A DNA stretch of 64,000 bases from Cribrihabitans marinus. GTDB lineage: Bacteria > Pseudomonadota > Alphaproteobacteria > Rhodobacterales > Rhodobacteraceae. Positions within the stretch are counted from its first letter, which is position 1; the number at the start of each line of letters is the position of its first letter. Positions 46,663 through 55,883 of the stretch are shown piece by piece. Below the pieces are notes generated by a model. The model saw nothing but the letters and a program-made list of their open reading frames with translations. It searched no databases and was not told the DNA's origin. A program made the translations under genes and the position numbers. Location of the stretch: assembly GCF_900109035.1 (NCBI RefSeq), contig NZ_FNYD01000002.1:1-64000 (forward strand). Direction: 5' to 3'.

Positions 46663-47876
46663 TCGGCGGCCTGTTCCGAGGGCGTGCGCAGCAGGGCCGC
46701 GACGCGCCGGGTCACGTGATCCAGCCCGTCCAGAAGCCCGTCGGCGTTCATCTGCGAGGGCAAAGGCTGGGCGGGAAGCTCGCGGATCGCCCGGATCATC
46801 GTCTGCGGTGTCAGACCGTCGCGGCTTTCCTCGAGCATGCGCACCAGGCCGAGGTCCTCGGCGCGCGAGGCGCGCAGCCATTGCTCCAGGCGCGGCACAG
46901 TGCGCGGAACGATGACCGCCCGCTTGTCGAAGGAGAGCACCTCGCAGAACGTGTTGTAGCCGCCCATGCACACGACGCCCTGCGCGCCGGCGAAAAGCGT
47001 TTCGATCTGGCTCTCGAACCCGACCGCCGTGACCCGGCCCTGCAGGGCAGCGACGCGGGTCTCGAACTCGGCGCGGGTGTCGCCCGACAGGAACGGGCCA
47101 TAGACCAGCACCGCGCGCGGCTCCAGCGTGGGATCGGTCTCGTAGGCGCGCAGCACCAGGTCGACCAGCGCCTGGCCGTCGCCACCACCGCCGGGCGTGA
47201 TCAGCACATAAGGCTGCTCGGGCGGCGCATCCTCGCTGCCCAGGGCGCGGCGCAGATAGCCGGTCCACTGCATCCGCGCCCGCGTCTCGGGCGACAGCGC
47301 AAGCCCCTCGGTCGGATCGTAGATCGAGCTGACCCCGTAGACCCAGATCTCGTGGTAGAAGCGTTCGGTGGCCGCGATGGCGCCCTTGCGGTCCCATTCG
47401 GCGGCCAGAACGTCCGGCTCGTCCAGCACGTCGCGCAGGCCAAGCACCAGCTTGGTGCGGCCCTCGGCCTGCAGCATGTCGAGTGTCGGAAGCAACTCGC
47501 CGCGAAAGCCGGTCGGTTCCTTGTCCACGATCAGGATGTCGGGGGCGTATTGGCGGGCGCTTGTGCGGATCAGCCCGGAGCGCAGCTCGGTGACCTCGTC
47601 GATCCCCATGCCCATGCCGCGCGCGGCATAACTGCCGTCGCGCAGCTTGGTCACGCCGGGCAGGCGCACGTGATCGACCCGGCGCGGAAAGGTGAAGCGG
47701 CCAGCCACAGGCGACCCGGTCAGGATCAGCGCCGAGGCGCGCGGATCGGCATCGGTGATCGCCGCCGCCAGCGCCCGCGAGCGCCTGAGATGGCCCAGCC
47801 CGAACGTGTCGTGGCTGTAGAGCATGATCCGCGGATCGCGGGCCGATGTGTCGGATATGCCGTGTCGCGCTTGCAT
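46659..47876 (-). CDS. Glycosyltransferase family protein, GT28-like
   Basis: 405 residues. MLYSHDTFGLGHLRRSRALAAAI is a GT-B N-terminal motif; TPGGGGDGQALVDLV and CMGGYNTFCEVLSFDKRAVIVPR lie in the donor half. Four bases after the nucleotide-sugar dehydrogenase. The two GT28-like proteins of the operon probably add related sugars. Confidence 0.8.
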   Translation of the reverse strand: MQARHGISDTSARDPRIMLYSHDTFGLGHLRRSRALAAAITDADPRASALILTGSPVAGRFTFPRRVDHVRLPGVTKLRDGSYAARGMGMGIDEVTELRSGLIRTSARQYAPDILIVDKEPTGFRGELLPTLDMLQAEGRTKLVLGLRDVLDEPDVLAAEWDRKGAIAATERFYHEIWVYGVSSIYDPTEGLALSPETRARMQWTGYLRRALGSEDAPPEQPYVLITPGGGGDGQALVDLVLRAYETDPTLEPRAVLVYGPFLSGDTRAEFETRVAALQGRVTAVGFESQIETLFAGAQGVVCMGGYNTFCEVLSFDKRAVIVPRTVPRLEQWLRASRAEDLGLVRMLEESRDGLTPQTMIRAIRELPAQPLPSQMNADGLLDGLDHVTRRVAALLRTPSEQAAE

Positions 47877-47880
47877 GCCC

Positions 47881-49161
47881 CTAGAGTCTCAGATCCGAGT
47901 CCGATTTGCCGAAAATGCCCTTGATGTCATAAAGGACGGCGCCGGGTTTGCCAAAGGCCCGCAATTCCGCCGGGCCCATCCGCCGGAATTCGTCATGGGC
48001 CACCGCCACCAGGATGGCGTCATACCCGCCGGGCTGCGGCGCCACGGTCACCTCGACCCCGTATTCCGTGGCGACCGAGTCGGGATCGACCCAGGGGTCG
48101 TGCAGGTCGGCGGCGACCGAGTAATCGGCCAGCTCGGTCAGGATGTCGGCGACGCGGGTGTTGCGGACGTCCGAGCAGTTCTCCTTGAATGCGAAGCCCA
48201 GCACCAGAACACGGGCGCCGCTGGGGTCGATTCTGTTCTTCAGCAGCGTCTTGACCAGTTCGCGCGCCACGTGCCGGCCCATGTTGTCGTTGATGCGCCG
48301 CCCGGCCAGGATCACCTCGGGGTGATAGCCCAGCTGCTCGGCCCGGTAGGTCAGGTAATAGGGATCGACGCCGATGCAGTGCCCGCCGACCAGACCGGGC
48401 TTGAACGGCAGGAAGTTCCATTTCGTTCCGGCCGCCTCGAGCACCTCGAGCGTGTCCAGCCCCAGCCGCGAGAAGATCAGCGAGAACTCGTTGACCAGGG
48501 CGATGTTAAGGTCGCGCTGGGTGTTCTCGATCACCTTGGCGGCCTCGGCGGTCTTGATCGAGCTTGCGCGATGTACGCCGGCCTTGACCACCGGGGCATA
48601 GATCGCCGCCACCCGGTCCAGCGTCTCGTCATCCTGGGCGGAGATGATCTTGACCACGTTTTCCATCGAGTGTTCGGCATCGCCGGGGTTCACCCGTTCG
48701 GGCGAGTAGGCCAGCTTGATCTGATCGAACAGGCGCAGGCCGCTGGCCTGGGCCAGGACCGGGCCGCAGACCTCTTCGGTGACGCCGGGATAGACCGTGC
48801 TTTCGACGATGACCAAGGCGCCGGGCCGCAGATGCGGGGCAATGGCCCGGCAGGCCTCGCGCAGCGGGCGCAGGTCGGGCGTACGCGCATCGGTGATGGG
48901 TGTGGGCACGCCGATGATGAAGACGCTGCGCCCGGCCAGGGCATCGGTCTCGGACGCAAACCGGGCCTGCGTGTCGCGCAGCGATGCCTCGGTCACCTCG
49001 CCATTGCGGTCATGGTCCCGCCGCAGCGCCTCGACATGGGCCGCATCGGTATCGAACCCCAGCGTGTCGAACCCGGCCCTGGCCAGGCCCAGGGTCAGGG
49101 GCAGCCCGACATAGCCAAGGCCCAGAACTGCAATGGTATCCCTGCGTTTGGGGTCGGGCAT
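47881..49161 (-). CDS. UDP-sugar 6-dehydrogenase (WecC/WbpA/TviB type)
   Basis: 426 residues. NAD motif VLGLGYVGLPLTLGLA, central KTAEAAKVIENTQRDLNIALVNE, catalytic Cys in GGHCIGVDPYYLT near residue 265, and VLGFAFKENCSDVRNTR. The pattern fits dehydrogenases of UDP-N-acetylhexosamines rather than UDP-glucose. It opens the glycan operon and would provide a uronic acid donor, giving an acidic polysaccharide. Confidence 0.9.
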   Translation of the reverse strand: MPDPKRRDTIAVLGLGYVGLPLTLGLARAGFDTLGFDTDAAHVEALRRDHDRNGEVTEASLRDTQARFASETDALAGRSVFIIGVPTPITDARTPDLRPLREACRAIAPHLRPGALVIVESTVYPGVTEEVCGPVLAQASGLRLFDQIKLAYSPERVNPGDAEHSMENVVKIISAQDDETLDRVAAIYAPVVKAGVHRASSIKTAEAAKVIENTQRDLNIALVNEFSLIFSRLGLDTLEVLEAAGTKWNFLPFKPGLVGGHCIGVDPYYLTYRAEQLGYHPEVILAGRRINDNMGRHVARELVKTLLKNRIDPSGARVLVLGFAFKENCSDVRNTRVADILTELADYSVAADLHDPWVDPDSVATEYGVEVTVAPQPGGYDAILVAVAHDEFRRMGPAELRAFGKPGAVLYDIKGIFGKSDSDLRL

Positions 49162-49380
49162 CCGGGGTCTCTCTGGCTGTCGGTCCGGTCCTGCGGATCC
49201 GCGCCCGGACCACGCTGTGCGGCCCGTCCTAGTCAAATCGCGGCGGGATGGAAACATCAAACTGGGCGTCGGCCGGCATTGTGGCATCAATACCCGCTCT
49301 CGAAAGCCTGTTTGCATGTCATTTGAACCGGTTGCGCGCCTCCTGTAACGTGTCCGAAACAATGGACGGAGCAGGGGCCA

Positions 49381-51744
49381 ATGGGTCGGATCCTTTTGTG
49401 GCTGGCGGTCGGGGTCTGGCTGTCCCTGGTGGCCGGCGGCCCGCTGTCGGCACAGAGCGTGCTGCCGGGGCTGGGCGGCGGATCGTCCGCGTCGGAACCG
49501 GCCGCCGAGAACGACCTCTCCAGCGCCATCCGCGCCGCGACCGAGGCCGGCGCCAGCGTCATCGTCATCGACAGCACCGGGCGCCTGGTCTCGACCCAGG
49601 GCGGCGACCCGGACGGGGGCGGCCCGGACGGTGCGGCCGAGGACAGCAGCTCTCAGTTGATGAAGGCGCAGACCCGGTTCGAGGAGTTCCGGGCCACACT
49701 GAACACCAGGTTGCAGGCCCTGCCTGGCTCGATCTTCGAGGTTCAATACATCCTGCGCCAGACCAGCCCGGACGGGCGGATCATGACCTATGTCGAGGTC
49801 CTGGCCTGGAGCCTGGTGCTGTTGCTGGTGGGGCGGTGGATGTCGATCGAGATCTACGGCAAGCGCATCGCCAAGCGATATGTCGTCTCGCGGATCAAGG
49901 CGGCGCCCGAAGGCTATCGCGAGAAGATGCCCTTCCTGGTCTTCCGCTTCGTCATGGGCCTCGGCGCCACGATCTTCGCGATGATCTTCGCCTGGATCGT
50001 GGGCCTGCTGATCTTCGGCCGGTCCGAGGACATCTCGGTTCAGTTCACGGCAACGGCGGTGTTCACGGCCTTCTTCCTGGCGCGCACAATCTCGGATCTG
50101 TGGCGCATGGTGCTGTCGCCCTATCTCAGCCAGTACCGGCTGCCGCCGTTTTCCGACCGGGCGGCCAAGCGGCTCTATCTCTGGGCCTCGGTGCTGGCCA
50201 CCTATGACATCTCGGTGGTGCTGTTCTCGACCTGGGTCGCGGATTTCGGGCTGAACTACAACGTCTACGCGATGGTCTATGGCGTGTTGTCGCTGCTGGG
50301 TGCCGTGGGCAACATGGCGCTGGTGGTGTTCAACGCATCGGCGATCAGCAACGCGATACGGGGCGGGCGGAGCCCGGCGCAGGTCTCGTGGCTGCTGCGC
50401 TTCGTGTCCTATGCCTGGGCGCCGTTCATCCTGCTTTATATCCTGTTCGGCTGGTTCGAACTGGCGCTCGACCTGGTTCTGGAAACCCCGATCTCGATCC
50501 CGCTGGTGGCCGGCACCTACGGCATCTTCATGTCGGTCGTCATCGCCTATGGCGCGATGAACTACGTCCTGGAACGCTATTTCACCCGTGCGCGGCAGGT
50601 CCGGCGCATCAACGACGACATGGCCGAGGCCGAGCGCGCCGAGGATGAGGCCGGTGAAGAGGACGACCAGCCGACGGTGCGGACGCAGCATCCGATCAGC
50701 ACGTTTGAGGATCTCGCCCGCCGGGTCGCCGGCATCCTGTCCTTCGTGGTGGGCATCTACGCGCTGTTGCTGGTGTGGTTCCCGGAATCGGCCTGGGCCG
50801 AGGATCTGCTGATCGGCCGGGCGCTGGACGTGGTGGTGATCGTGTTCATCGGCTACATCCTCTACCACGTCTTCCGGATCTGGATCGACAGCCGGATCGC
50901 CGACGAGACCGCCGACACCGAGGAGGGCGAGCTGGGCGACGAGGGTGGCGGATCCAGCGCCAGCCGTCTGGCGACGCTGCTGCCGCTCTTCCGCGGCGCG
51001 ATCCTGGCGGTTGTCGTGGTGACGATCACGCTGATCGCGCTGATGGAGATCGGTATCAATGTCAGCCCGCTTTTCGCCGGTGCCGGGGTGGTCGGCCTCG
51101 CCATCGGCTTCGGCGCGCAGACCCTGGTGCGCGACATTTTCTCGGGCGCGTTTTTCTTGGTCGACGACGCGTTCCGCAAGGGCGAGTATATCGACATCGG
51201 CGACGTGAAGGGCACGGTCGAGAAGATCTCGGTGCGCTCGTTCCAGCTGCGCCACCACCTGGGCGCGCTCAACACCATCCCGTTCGGCGAGATCAAGGTG
51301 CTGACCAACTATTCCCGCGACTGGGTGATCATGAAGCTGCCGCTGCGCGTGACCTACGACACCGATGTCGAGAAGGTGCGCAAGCTGATCAAGAAGCTGG
51401 GGCAGGAGCTGCTGGAGGATCCGGTGATCGGCGACAATTTCATCCAGCCGCTCAAGAGCCAGGGCGTGATCGAGATGCAGGACAGCGCGATGATCATCCG
51501 GGTCAAGTTCATGACCAAGCCCGGCGACCAGTGGCTGGTGCGCAAGAAGGTCTATCAGGACATTCGCGAGCTGTTCGCGCGCGAGGGCATCAAGTTCGCC
51601 CATCGCGAAGTGACCGTGCGGATCGCGGATGAGCAAGCCGAGGACATGAGCGACCGGCAGCGCGAAGCGATCACCGGTGCGGTCGAGGCGGCCATCGACG
51701 AGGATTACCTGGACGATATCGGCCCCGGCGGCGACGACCGTTGA
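49381..51744 (+). CDS. Large MscS-family mechanosensitive channel
   Basis: 787 residues. Signal peptide (1-24), a periplasmic region with a Gly/Asp-rich stretch, about ten membrane segments in the middle, acidic loops (AEDEAGEEDD and DTEEGELGDE), then the MscS pore helix and beta domain: VVGLAIGFGAQTLVRDIFSG, GEYIDIGDVKGTVEKI, NTIPFGEIKVLTNYSRDW. Releases solutes on osmotic downshock. The ~50-residue N-terminal extension resembles YbiO/YnaI-type large members. Monocistronic. Confidence 0.92.
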   Translation: MGRILLWLAVGVWLSLVAGGPLSAQSVLPGLGGGSSASEPAAENDLSSAIRAATEAGASVIVIDSTGRLVSTQGGDPDGGGPDGAAEDSSSQLMKAQTRFEEFRATLNTRLQALPGSIFEVQYILRQTSPDGRIMTYVEVLAWSLVLLLVGRWMSIEIYGKRIAKRYVVSRIKAAPEGYREKMPFLVFRFVMGLGATIFAMIFAWIVGLLIFGRSEDISVQFTATAVFTAFFLARTISDLWRMVLSPYLSQYRLPPFSDRAAKRLYLWASVLATYDISVVLFSTWVADFGLNYNVYAMVYGVLSLLGAVGNMALVVFNASAISNAIRGGRSPAQVSWLLRFVSYAWAPFILLYILFGWFELALDLVLETPISIPLVAGTYGIFMSVVIAYGAMNYVLERYFTRARQVRRINDDMAEAERAEDEAGEEDDQPTVRTQHPISTFEDLARRVAGILSFVVGIYALLLVWFPESAWAEDLLIGRALDVVVIVFIGYILYHVFRIWIDSRIADETADTEEGELGDEGGGSSASRLATLLPLFRGAILAVVVVTITLIALMEIGINVSPLFAGAGVVGLAIGFGAQTLVRDIFSGAFFLVDDAFRKGEYIDIGDVKGTVEKISVRSFQLRHHLGALNTIPFGEIKVLTNYSRDWVIMKLPLRVTYDTDVEKVRKLIKKLGQELLEDPVIGDNFIQPLKSQGVIEMQDSAMIIRVKFMTKPGDQWLVRKKVYQDIRELFAREGIKFAHREVTVRIADEQAEDMSDRQREAITGAVEAAIDEDYLDDIGPGGDDR

Positions 51745-51762
51745 GCGGGCCGGGCGGCCGGG

Positions 51763-52917
51763 TTACTGCTGATAGGGATCGAGGCTGTCGCGCAACCCGT
51801 CGCCGAGGAAGTTGAAGGCCAGCACGACCACGATGATCGGCAGCATCGGGATCGCGGTCCAGGGGTAGATCTCGATCGAGGCCAGGTTCTGCGCATCGTT
51901 CAGCATCACCCCCCAGCTGACCGCCGGGGCCCGCAGGCCGAGGCCGAGGAAGCTGAGCGCGGTTTCGCCCAGGATCATGGCGGGGATCGACAGGGTGGCG
52001 CTGGCGATCAGGTGCGACATGAAATTCGGCAGCAGGTGCTTGCGGATGACCCGGCCGGACCCGGCCCCCATCATCTCGGCCGCGCGCACGTATTCCTCTT
52101 CGCGCAGGGACAGGAACTTGGCCCGCACCGCCCGCGCCAGCCCGGGCCAGTCGAGAATGCCCAGGATCACAGAGATGATGAAGAACACCGCCACCGGCGA
52201 CCAGTTCGACGGCACGGCCGCCGACAGAGCCAGCCACAGCGGCAGTTCCGGCAGCGAGCGCAGGATCTCGATCACCCGGTTGATGAACCAGTCGGTGCGC
52301 CCGCCGAAATAGCCCGCCAGAGAGCCGAAGAAGATGCCCAGCGTGAAGGACACGGTGATGCCGATCAGGCCCACGGTCAGGGACAGCTGCGCGCCATAGA
52401 GGATGCGGCTGAACACGTCCCGGCCCAGCCGGTCCGAGCCCCACAGGAACACCGTCGCGCCCTCGGGCGCGCAGAACAGGTGCGTGTCGGTCGGGATCAG
52501 GCCGGCCAGCCGGTAGTCCCCGGCCTCGCAGAAGAACTCCAGCGGGCGCGGCGTGGTGGTGTCCTCGACGAAGACCCATTGGAAGGTCTCCATATCCGCC
52601 TCGGCCACGATGGGATAGACGAAGGGGCCGACGAATTCGCCCTCGTGGAACCAGTTGACCGATTGCGGCGGCGCATAGAGGTGGTCGCCATTGCGCTCGT
52701 TCGCGGTATAGGGCGCGATGAACCCCGCAAAGGGCAGCATCAGATAGCTCAGGAGCAGGAAGATCCCCGACACCAGGCCCAGCTTGTGGGTCTTGAACTT
52801 GCGCCAGACCAGCACCCAGTTCGGTGCGTCCAGGTCGCGGCGCTCGGGCTGCTGCAGCGCCGCCTTCGGATCATAGGGCGCGTCGTCCACATAGCGTCCG
52901 TCGGGCAGCTGCGTCAT
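51763..52917 (-). CDS. Peptide-type ABC transporter permease (DppC/YejE-like)
   Basis: 384 residues. Membrane segment near 48-72, then a ~100-residue periplasmic insertion as in YejE, GSDRLGRDVFSRILYGA, five more segments, and the EAA loop EEYVRAAEMMGAGSGRVIRKHLLPN. Last gene of the ABC operon; its ATG overlaps the stop of the DppB-type gene. Confidence 0.9.
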   Translation of the reverse strand: MTQLPDGRYVDDAPYDPKAALQQPERRDLDAPNWVLVWRKFKTHKLGLVSGIFLLLSYLMLPFAGFIAPYTANERNGDHLYAPPQSVNWFHEGEFVGPFVYPIVAEADMETFQWVFVEDTTTPRPLEFFCEAGDYRLAGLIPTDTHLFCAPEGATVFLWGSDRLGRDVFSRILYGAQLSLTVGLIGITVSFTLGIFFGSLAGYFGGRTDWFINRVIEILRSLPELPLWLALSAAVPSNWSPVAVFFIISVILGILDWPGLARAVRAKFLSLREEEYVRAAEMMGAGSGRVIRKHLLPNFMSHLIASATLSIPAMILGETALSFLGLGLRAPAVSWGVMLNDAQNLASIEIYPWTAIPMLPIIVVVLAFNFLGDGLRDSLDPYQQ

Positions 52918-53942
52918 GTCTCGCGCCCCTCATAGCGTATGCGCGGGTCTAGCAGCACCAGCAGCACGTCCGAGATCATCGTGCCCATCAGCGTTAGCAG
53001 GGCGACGAACATCAACACGAAGGCCGACAGGAACTGGTCCTGCGTCTTGAGCGCGGTCAGCAGGGTCGGGCCGATGGTCTGCAGGCCCAGCACCACCGAG
53101 ACCAGGACCGAGCCCGACACCATGGACGGCAGCAGGTTGCCGATATCGGCCACGAACGGGTTGAAGGCGACCCGCAGCGGATATTTGGTCAGCATCCGCG
53201 CCGGGGCCATGCCCTTGGCGATGGCGGTCTCGACATAGGGCTTGCCCAGCTCGTCCAGCATGTTCGCACGAAGCCGCTGCATCATCGCCGAGGCGCCCGA
53301 GGTACCGATCACGAAGGTGGGCACGATCAGGTGGATGAGCACCGACTTGACCTTTTCCCAGGTCCAGGGCTGGCCTTCGAAGGTCGGGTCCATCAGCCCG
53401 CCGATCGGCAGGTCGAAATAGCGGTGGCCATAGTAGAACAGGATCAGCGCCAGCAGGAAATTCGGCGTCGCCAGGCCCAGATAGCCGACGAAGGCCGAGG
53501 TATAGTCGACCCAGGTGCGCGACCGCGCCGCCGCCAGCACGCCCAGCGGCAGGGCCACGACATAGACGAACAGGACCGCGGCCAGGTTGACCAGCACGGT
53601 CAGCCACAGGCTTTCGCCGACGATCTCGGCGACCGGCCGGTCGAACTCGAAGGACCAGCCGAAATTGCCGTGGATCAGGCCGGAAAACCCGTGCGGGCCG
53701 GGCATGAAGCCCATCCAGATCATGTATTGTTCCCACAGCGGCCGGTCGAGCGCGTATTCGCGCCGCAGGAACTCGGCCTTTTCCACGCCGGCCGACTGGC
53801 CGCTGGCGCGCAGCTCGGCGATCTGGTTGGACAGGTAGTCGCCGGGCGGCAGGTTGATGATCACGAAGACCAGCACCGACACGACAAGAAGCGTCAGCAG
53901 CATGGTGAAGAACCGGTAGACTGCGTAACGCAGGATGCTCAT
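52914..53942 (-). CDS. Peptide-type ABC transporter permease (DppB/YejB-like)
   Basis: 342 residues with six membrane segments, EAA-type loop YVETAIAKGMAPARMLTKYPLRVA, and an N-terminal hydrophobic helix followed by a periplasmic loop, as in DppB/YejB. Partner of the downstream YejE-like permease. Confidence 0.9.
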   Translation of the reverse strand: MSILRYAVYRFFTMLLTLLVVSVLVFVIINLPPGDYLSNQIAELRASGQSAGVEKAEFLRREYALDRPLWEQYMIWMGFMPGPHGFSGLIHGNFGWSFEFDRPVAEIVGESLWLTVLVNLAAVLFVYVVALPLGVLAAARSRTWVDYTSAFVGYLGLATPNFLLALILFYYGHRYFDLPIGGLMDPTFEGQPWTWEKVKSVLIHLIVPTFVIGTSGASAMMQRLRANMLDELGKPYVETAIAKGMAPARMLTKYPLRVAFNPFVADIGNLLPSMVSGSVLVSVVLGLQTIGPTLLTALKTQDQFLSAFVLMFVALLTLMGTMISDVLLVLLDPRIRYEGRET

Positions 53943-53966
53943 GCTGCGGGGCCTGTCATCGTTTGG

Positions 53967-55883
53967 TCACTCGGCAAGAAAGAACTCGTCCATGCGGTGC
54001 ACGCCGAAATGCGCGCCGGGCTCCCAGGCCCACATCGCCTTTTCCGGCACGTTGCGCAGACGGTTCGAGACCACGATGGGTTGCGGCGCGCCGGCCAGGA
54101 TGCCGATGCCATAGACCTGGTCGGCATGGATCGCCAGCATTTCGCGCCAGACGCGCGACCGCTCTTCCGTGGTCGTTGCCACTTCCCACTCATGCGCCAG
54201 CTCCAGCAGGCGCTGCGCCTCGGGCAGGTCGGGCGGCTCGCCGGCCTCGCCCCCGGTCTGGTAGTGCTGGCCCCATTTCGGCCAGGCAAAGAACACCTGG
54301 TCGGTGGGGGCAAGGTAGGCCGGCGAGGTATAGGGTTGCGGAATGCCGTTGTCCCAGCCGAACCAGACTGCCGCCATCGTGTTTCCGGCGAACACCCGGT
54401 TGCGCAGGATGTCGCGATCAAGCGGGCGCATCACCAGCTTGACGCCGATGTCGCGCCAAGTGTCGGTGACGATCTGCAGCGCGTTCTCGACCTCCTGGCG
54501 TTCGCCGGCGGTCTCGATCACCAGCTCAAAAGGCCTTCCGTCGGGCAGCAGGCGGATGCCGTTGGCGCCGCGCTTGTCGAGACCAGCCTCGTCCAGCAGG
54601 CGGTTGGCCTCTTCGGGATCGAATTCTGCCCAGGCATCGCGGTTGGCCTCGTCGAAGAACGGGCTGGACGGCAGCACCGACATCGCGCCCGGCTGGCCCA
54701 GCTTGAAATAGAGCGCCTGGTTGATGGTCTGCCGGTCGATGCCCAGCGATAGCGCCCGGCGCACGCGCACGTCGCGCAGCACCTCGCGCCAGGTTTCGTC
54801 GGTATAGTTCAGGTTGGGGTAGATCGCGATCTGCGAGGCCACGCCGGTCTGCCACAGGTAGGTCTTGTAGCCGCCTTCGGCCTCGCCCTTCTTCAGGATC
54901 GAGACATCACGGAAATCCAGCCCGCGGCCCTGCAGGTCGCTTTCGCCGGCGTTGGACTTGGCGGCGACCAGGCCCGGCGCCACGATCTCCATCTCGACGA
55001 TGTCGATATAGGGCAGTTGCACGCCGCGGCTGTCGATGCGGTGGAAATACGGGTTGCGCACGAAGTTGTGGCGGATCTTCTTGCCTGAACTGGCATTGAT
55101 CCAGGGTTGCAGCGTCGGCAGTTCGTGATTGTCGAACTTGCCCATGTTGTCGAGCTTGTTGTGCAGCGCCGCCCAGCTGCGCACCCGCGTCTCCTCGATT
55201 GCCGCGTCGAGCACGGCCTGGTCGGCATAGGCCTTGTGATACTCTTTCAGGTAGTGGGCGGGCCGGTAGAGGAAGGGTGGCAGCGCCTGGGCCAGCGTCT
55301 GCAGGAACAGCGCGTTGGGGTTGGACCACTCGTAGATCACCGTGGTTTCGTCGGGAAAACTGACCTTGGGCAACTCGCCCTCGACGATCAGGAAGTCGGG
55401 CGGGCCGGCCGGGCGCAGTTCCTCGTTGTTGGCCACATCCTCCCAGTAGTAGCGGAAATCATCGGACGTGAAGGGCGTGCCGTCGGACCACTTGTGCCCC
55501 TTGCGCAGGCGCAGGGTGAACTTGCGGCCCTCCTCGACCTCGACATCCGCCAGCAGGTCGGGCTGGATCTCGTAGTTGGAGTCATATCCGACCAGCCGTG
55601 CATAACCGTAGACCACCATCTGCCGGATGTCCTTGGAGCGCGTGACCATCGTGCGCAGCACGCCGCCCTGCTGGCCGAATTCGCGCCCCTTGGCGGCCAG
55701 GTCCACGACCAGCGGATCCTCGGGGAGGCGTTCGGCGATCGGCGGCAGGTCGCCGGCATCGACCTCCTGGCGCCAGAAGTCGCCCTCCTGCAGGGTCGGC
55801 AGTCCGGTGGCGGCGGCCGGCAATACCCCGGCCAACGCCAGCGCGGCGGCAAGCAGGAAGGTTCGGAGGGGTGTGTCAAACAT
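53967..55883 (-). CDS. Extracellular peptide-binding protein, SBP family 5
   Basis: 638 residues, long for the family but matching YejA-like members. Signal peptide (1-25). Family-5 features include VRRALSLGIDRQTINQALYF near residue 380 and a HKWSDGTPFTSDDFRYYW segment near 130. Binds an oligopeptide or related ligand. Overlaps the ATPase stop by eight bases. Confidence 0.9.
   Translation of the reverse strand: MFDTPLRTFLLAAALALAGVLPAAATGLPTLQEGDFWRQEVDAGDLPPIAERLPEDPLVVDLAAKGREFGQQGGVLRTMVTRSKDIRQMVVYGYARLVGYDSNYEIQPDLLADVEVEEGRKFTLRLRKGHKWSDGTPFTSDDFRYYWEDVANNEELRPAGPPDFLIVEGELPKVSFPDETTVIYEWSNPNALFLQTLAQALPPFLYRPAHYLKEYHKAYADQAVLDAAIEETRVRSWAALHNKLDNMGKFDNHELPTLQPWINASSGKKIRHNFVRNPYFHRIDSRGVQLPYIDIVEMEIVAPGLVAAKSNAGESDLQGRGLDFRDVSILKKGEAEGGYKTYLWQTGVASQIAIYPNLNYTDETWREVLRDVRVRRALSLGIDRQTINQALYFKLGQPGAMSVLPSSPFFDEANRDAWAEFDPEEANRLLDEAGLDKRGANGIRLLPDGRPFELVIETAGERQEVENALQIVTDTWRDIGVKLVMRPLDRDILRNRVFAGNTMAAVWFGWDNGIPQPYTSPAYLAPTDQVFFAWPKWGQHYQTGGEAGEPPDLPEAQRLLELAHEWEVATTTEERSRVWREMLAIHADQVYGIGILAGAPQPIVVSNRLRNVPEKAMWAWEPGAHFGVHRMDEFFLAE

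Noticed and set aside
47881-51636. Continuous minus-strand frame of about 1250 codons
   Set aside because: Only the part from 49161 downward is a protein (nucleotide-sugar dehydrogenase). The rest is antisense to the MscS channel and has shadow-frame composition.
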